This document shows, piece by piece, positions 63,084 to 64,000 of a stretch of 64,000 nt of DNA. Position 1 is the first letter of the stretch. Every line of letters begins with the position of its first letter. Source of the DNA: an uncultured Isoptericola sp. Lineage in GTDB: Bacteria > Actinomycetota > Actinomycetes > Actinomycetales > Cellulomonadaceae. The translations under genes and the position numbers were made by a program. The notes below the pieces were generated by a model. That model was given only the letters and a program-made list of their open reading frames with translations. It had not been told where the DNA came from and ran no database searches. The stretch is from contig CANMFP010000002.1 of NCBI GenBank assembly GCA_947497265.1, forward strand, positions 310,001-374,000, given 5' to 3'.

Positions 63084-63788
63084 TCAGCGAGAGACTGCCG
63101 CGGCGATGGTCTCGCCGAGCTCGCTCGGTCGGGTGAACATCGGCCAGTGACCGGTCGGCAGGTCGACGATCTCGTAGTCCTTCAGTGTCTTGAGCTCGCG
63201 CACGAACGGGTGGTCGCGCGCCATCAGGTCGCGCAGAACCTCCCCCGGGAGCAGGCACGCGATCACCGTGGCCGGGACCGCACGCCGGAGGTCTGCATCA
63301 CCGATCAGGTGGTGCGGTTCACGCGCGGTAGCCGCGGGTTGTGGGACGGACCTCTGCCGGAACCTGGCCAGCTGGTCGTCGGTCAGCCCGGTGGGCTCCC
63401 CGTCCTCGAACTCGTCCCACGCCGGCAGTGGCTGGTCGACGACTTCGTCCGGCAGCTCCGAGTTCACCGCTTGACCGTCCGCGAACGGACCGCTGTCGAC
63501 GTAGACGACGCGCTCCACGCGGTCGGGGCGCTGGTCAGCCGCGGCATAGACCAGGCCGCCGCCGGCGGAGTGCCCCACCAGCACGACCGGACCATCTGCG
63601 GCGTCGATCGCCCCGACCACCGCGTCGACGTGGTCACTCAGTGTGACACCCGACCGGTCCGCATCGACCGACTCGAGACCGGGAAGCGTCACCGGGCGTG
63701 GCGCGTGGCCCGCGCGGGTGAGTACCGGCGCCACCTCGTCCCACGCAGCGCCGTCGAGCCAGAACCCGGGAACGAGGATGATGTCCAT
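63084..63788 (-). CDS. Alpha/beta hydrolase (EstC-like), first of tandem pair
   Basis: 234-residue small esterase. The oxyanion region is IILVPGFWLDGAAWDEVAPVL, the nucleophile elbow VVLVGHSAGGGLVYAA (Ser), and the C-terminal His is in IVDLPTGHWPMFTRPSELGE. Asp lies in the VYVDSGPFADG strand or later. Relatives are salicylate/methyl-ester-type hydrolases or unassigned actinobacterial esterases. A close paralogue begins on the same strand just upstream, so this is a tandem duplication. Confidence 0.88.
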   Translation of the reverse strand: MDIILVPGFWLDGAAWDEVAPVLTRAGHAPRPVTLPGLESVDADRSGVTLSDHVDAVVGAIDAADGPVVLVGHSAGGGLVYAAADQRPDRVERVVYVDSGPFADGQAVNSELPDEVVDQPLPAWDEFEDGEPTGLTDDQLARFRQRSVPQPAATAREPHHLIGDADLRRAVPATVIACLLPGEVLRDLMARDHPFVRELKTLKDYEIVDLPTGHWPMFTRPSELGETIAAAVSR

Positions 63789-63842
63789 GCCCGGAAACTA
63801 GAACGTGGCACCGACACCCCGGGGCTCGATGCCCCGTCCGGC

Positions 63843-64000
63843 TCAGCCTGAGACGGCCGCCGTGATCGCCTCACCCAGCTCGCCGGGTCGGGTAAACATC
63901 GGCCAGTGACCGGTCGACAGGTCGACGATCTCGTAGTCGTGCAACGCCGCCAGCTCTGCGGTGTACGGGGATCCCGCGCCGATGAAGTGGCGATACATGG
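63843..64000 (-). CDS. Alpha/beta hydrolase, second of tandem pair, runs off the window
   Basis: Only the last 51 residues are in the window: MYRHFIGAGSPYTAELAALHDYEIVDLSTGHWPMFTRPGELGEAITAAVSG. The C-terminal HWPMFTRP(S/G)ELGE stretch is nearly the same as in the preceding gene, including the catalytic His. The rest lies beyond position 64000, so size and start are unknown. Confidence 0.8.
   Translation of the reverse strand, partial: MYRHFIGAGSPYTAELAALHDYEIVDLSTGHWPMFTRPGELGEAITAAVSG

Overview
This is a 64 kb piece of a high-GC actinobacterial chromosome. The DUF and enzyme families (SepH, DUF3000, DUF3710, DUF4193, DUF3093, ZapE) and the gene order point to Micrococcales, most likely the Cellulomonadaceae/Promicromonosporaceae; that placement is inferred from gene content. 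GTG starts, overlapping ATGA/GTGA junctions and probable leaderless promoters are common. Much of 42.2-51.5 kb (RNA methyltransferase, APC transporter, two TrkA proteins, DUF3159, OB-fold, DUF3710, dut, DUF3093, DUF4193, suhB) and 19.0-20.8 kb (DUF3000, RNase D) matches, from memory, the order of the Mycobacterium tuberculosis Rv2680-Rv2701c region, so the backbone is ancestral core chromosome.

Layout. 1-4.2 kb is a pile of insertion sequences: an IS110 element cuts an IS3 element, which cuts an IS5-type element; a second IS5-type end and a frameshifted IS481 follow, and the IS481 breaks a membrane-anchored VanY-like carboxypeptidase gene. 5-8.3 kb holds tRNA genes (Val-CAC; then Gly-Cys-Val and a second Gly-Val copy, each with its own promoter and terminator) and a pabB-pabC pair for p-aminobenzoate. 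8.4-14 kb carries a secreted HNH nuclease, a TreZ-like protein that has lost its catalytic residues, zapE and a RibD-type reductase. 14-18.9 kb is a coupled minus-strand operon gnd - ATP-grasp ligase - ATP-grasp ligase - Asp/Glu racemase. Both ligases resemble the D-aspartate ligase Aslfm of Enterococcus faecium. I read this as an interpeptide-bridge module (D-amino acid supply plus two ligation steps); it is the most interesting system in the window.

19-30 kb continues with RNase D, a fadA-fadB beta-oxidation pair, a HAD phosphatase, an SGNH hydrolase, a YbdK-type ligase and dxs. 30-42 kb has a GuaB1-type GMP reductase, a Nudix hydrolase, a kinase-like protein, a PadR regulator with its membrane partner, a TetR/hydrolase divergon with a long palindromic operator, an exported TIM-barrel protein behind a near-consensus promoter, and aconitase with an 18-bp palindrome upstream. 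42-55.9 kb is the conserved actinobacterial block, including a potassium-uptake module (KimA-like transporter and two TrkA proteins), dut, suhB, sepH and tdk. 56-64 kb holds a GNAT/acyl-CoA-synthetase fusion, parC flanked by MazEF on the left and VapBC on the right, a decayed SDR gene, and two tandem alpha/beta hydrolases of which the last runs off the window.

How the genes work together. Cell-envelope functions recur: two ATP-grasp ligases, a racemase, the broken VanY peptidase, and dxs for isoprenoid precursors. Central metabolism is represented by gnd, acnA, fadAB and pabBC. The accessory material is concentrated at the two ends of the window (IS pile; toxin-antitoxin pairs and pseudogene).
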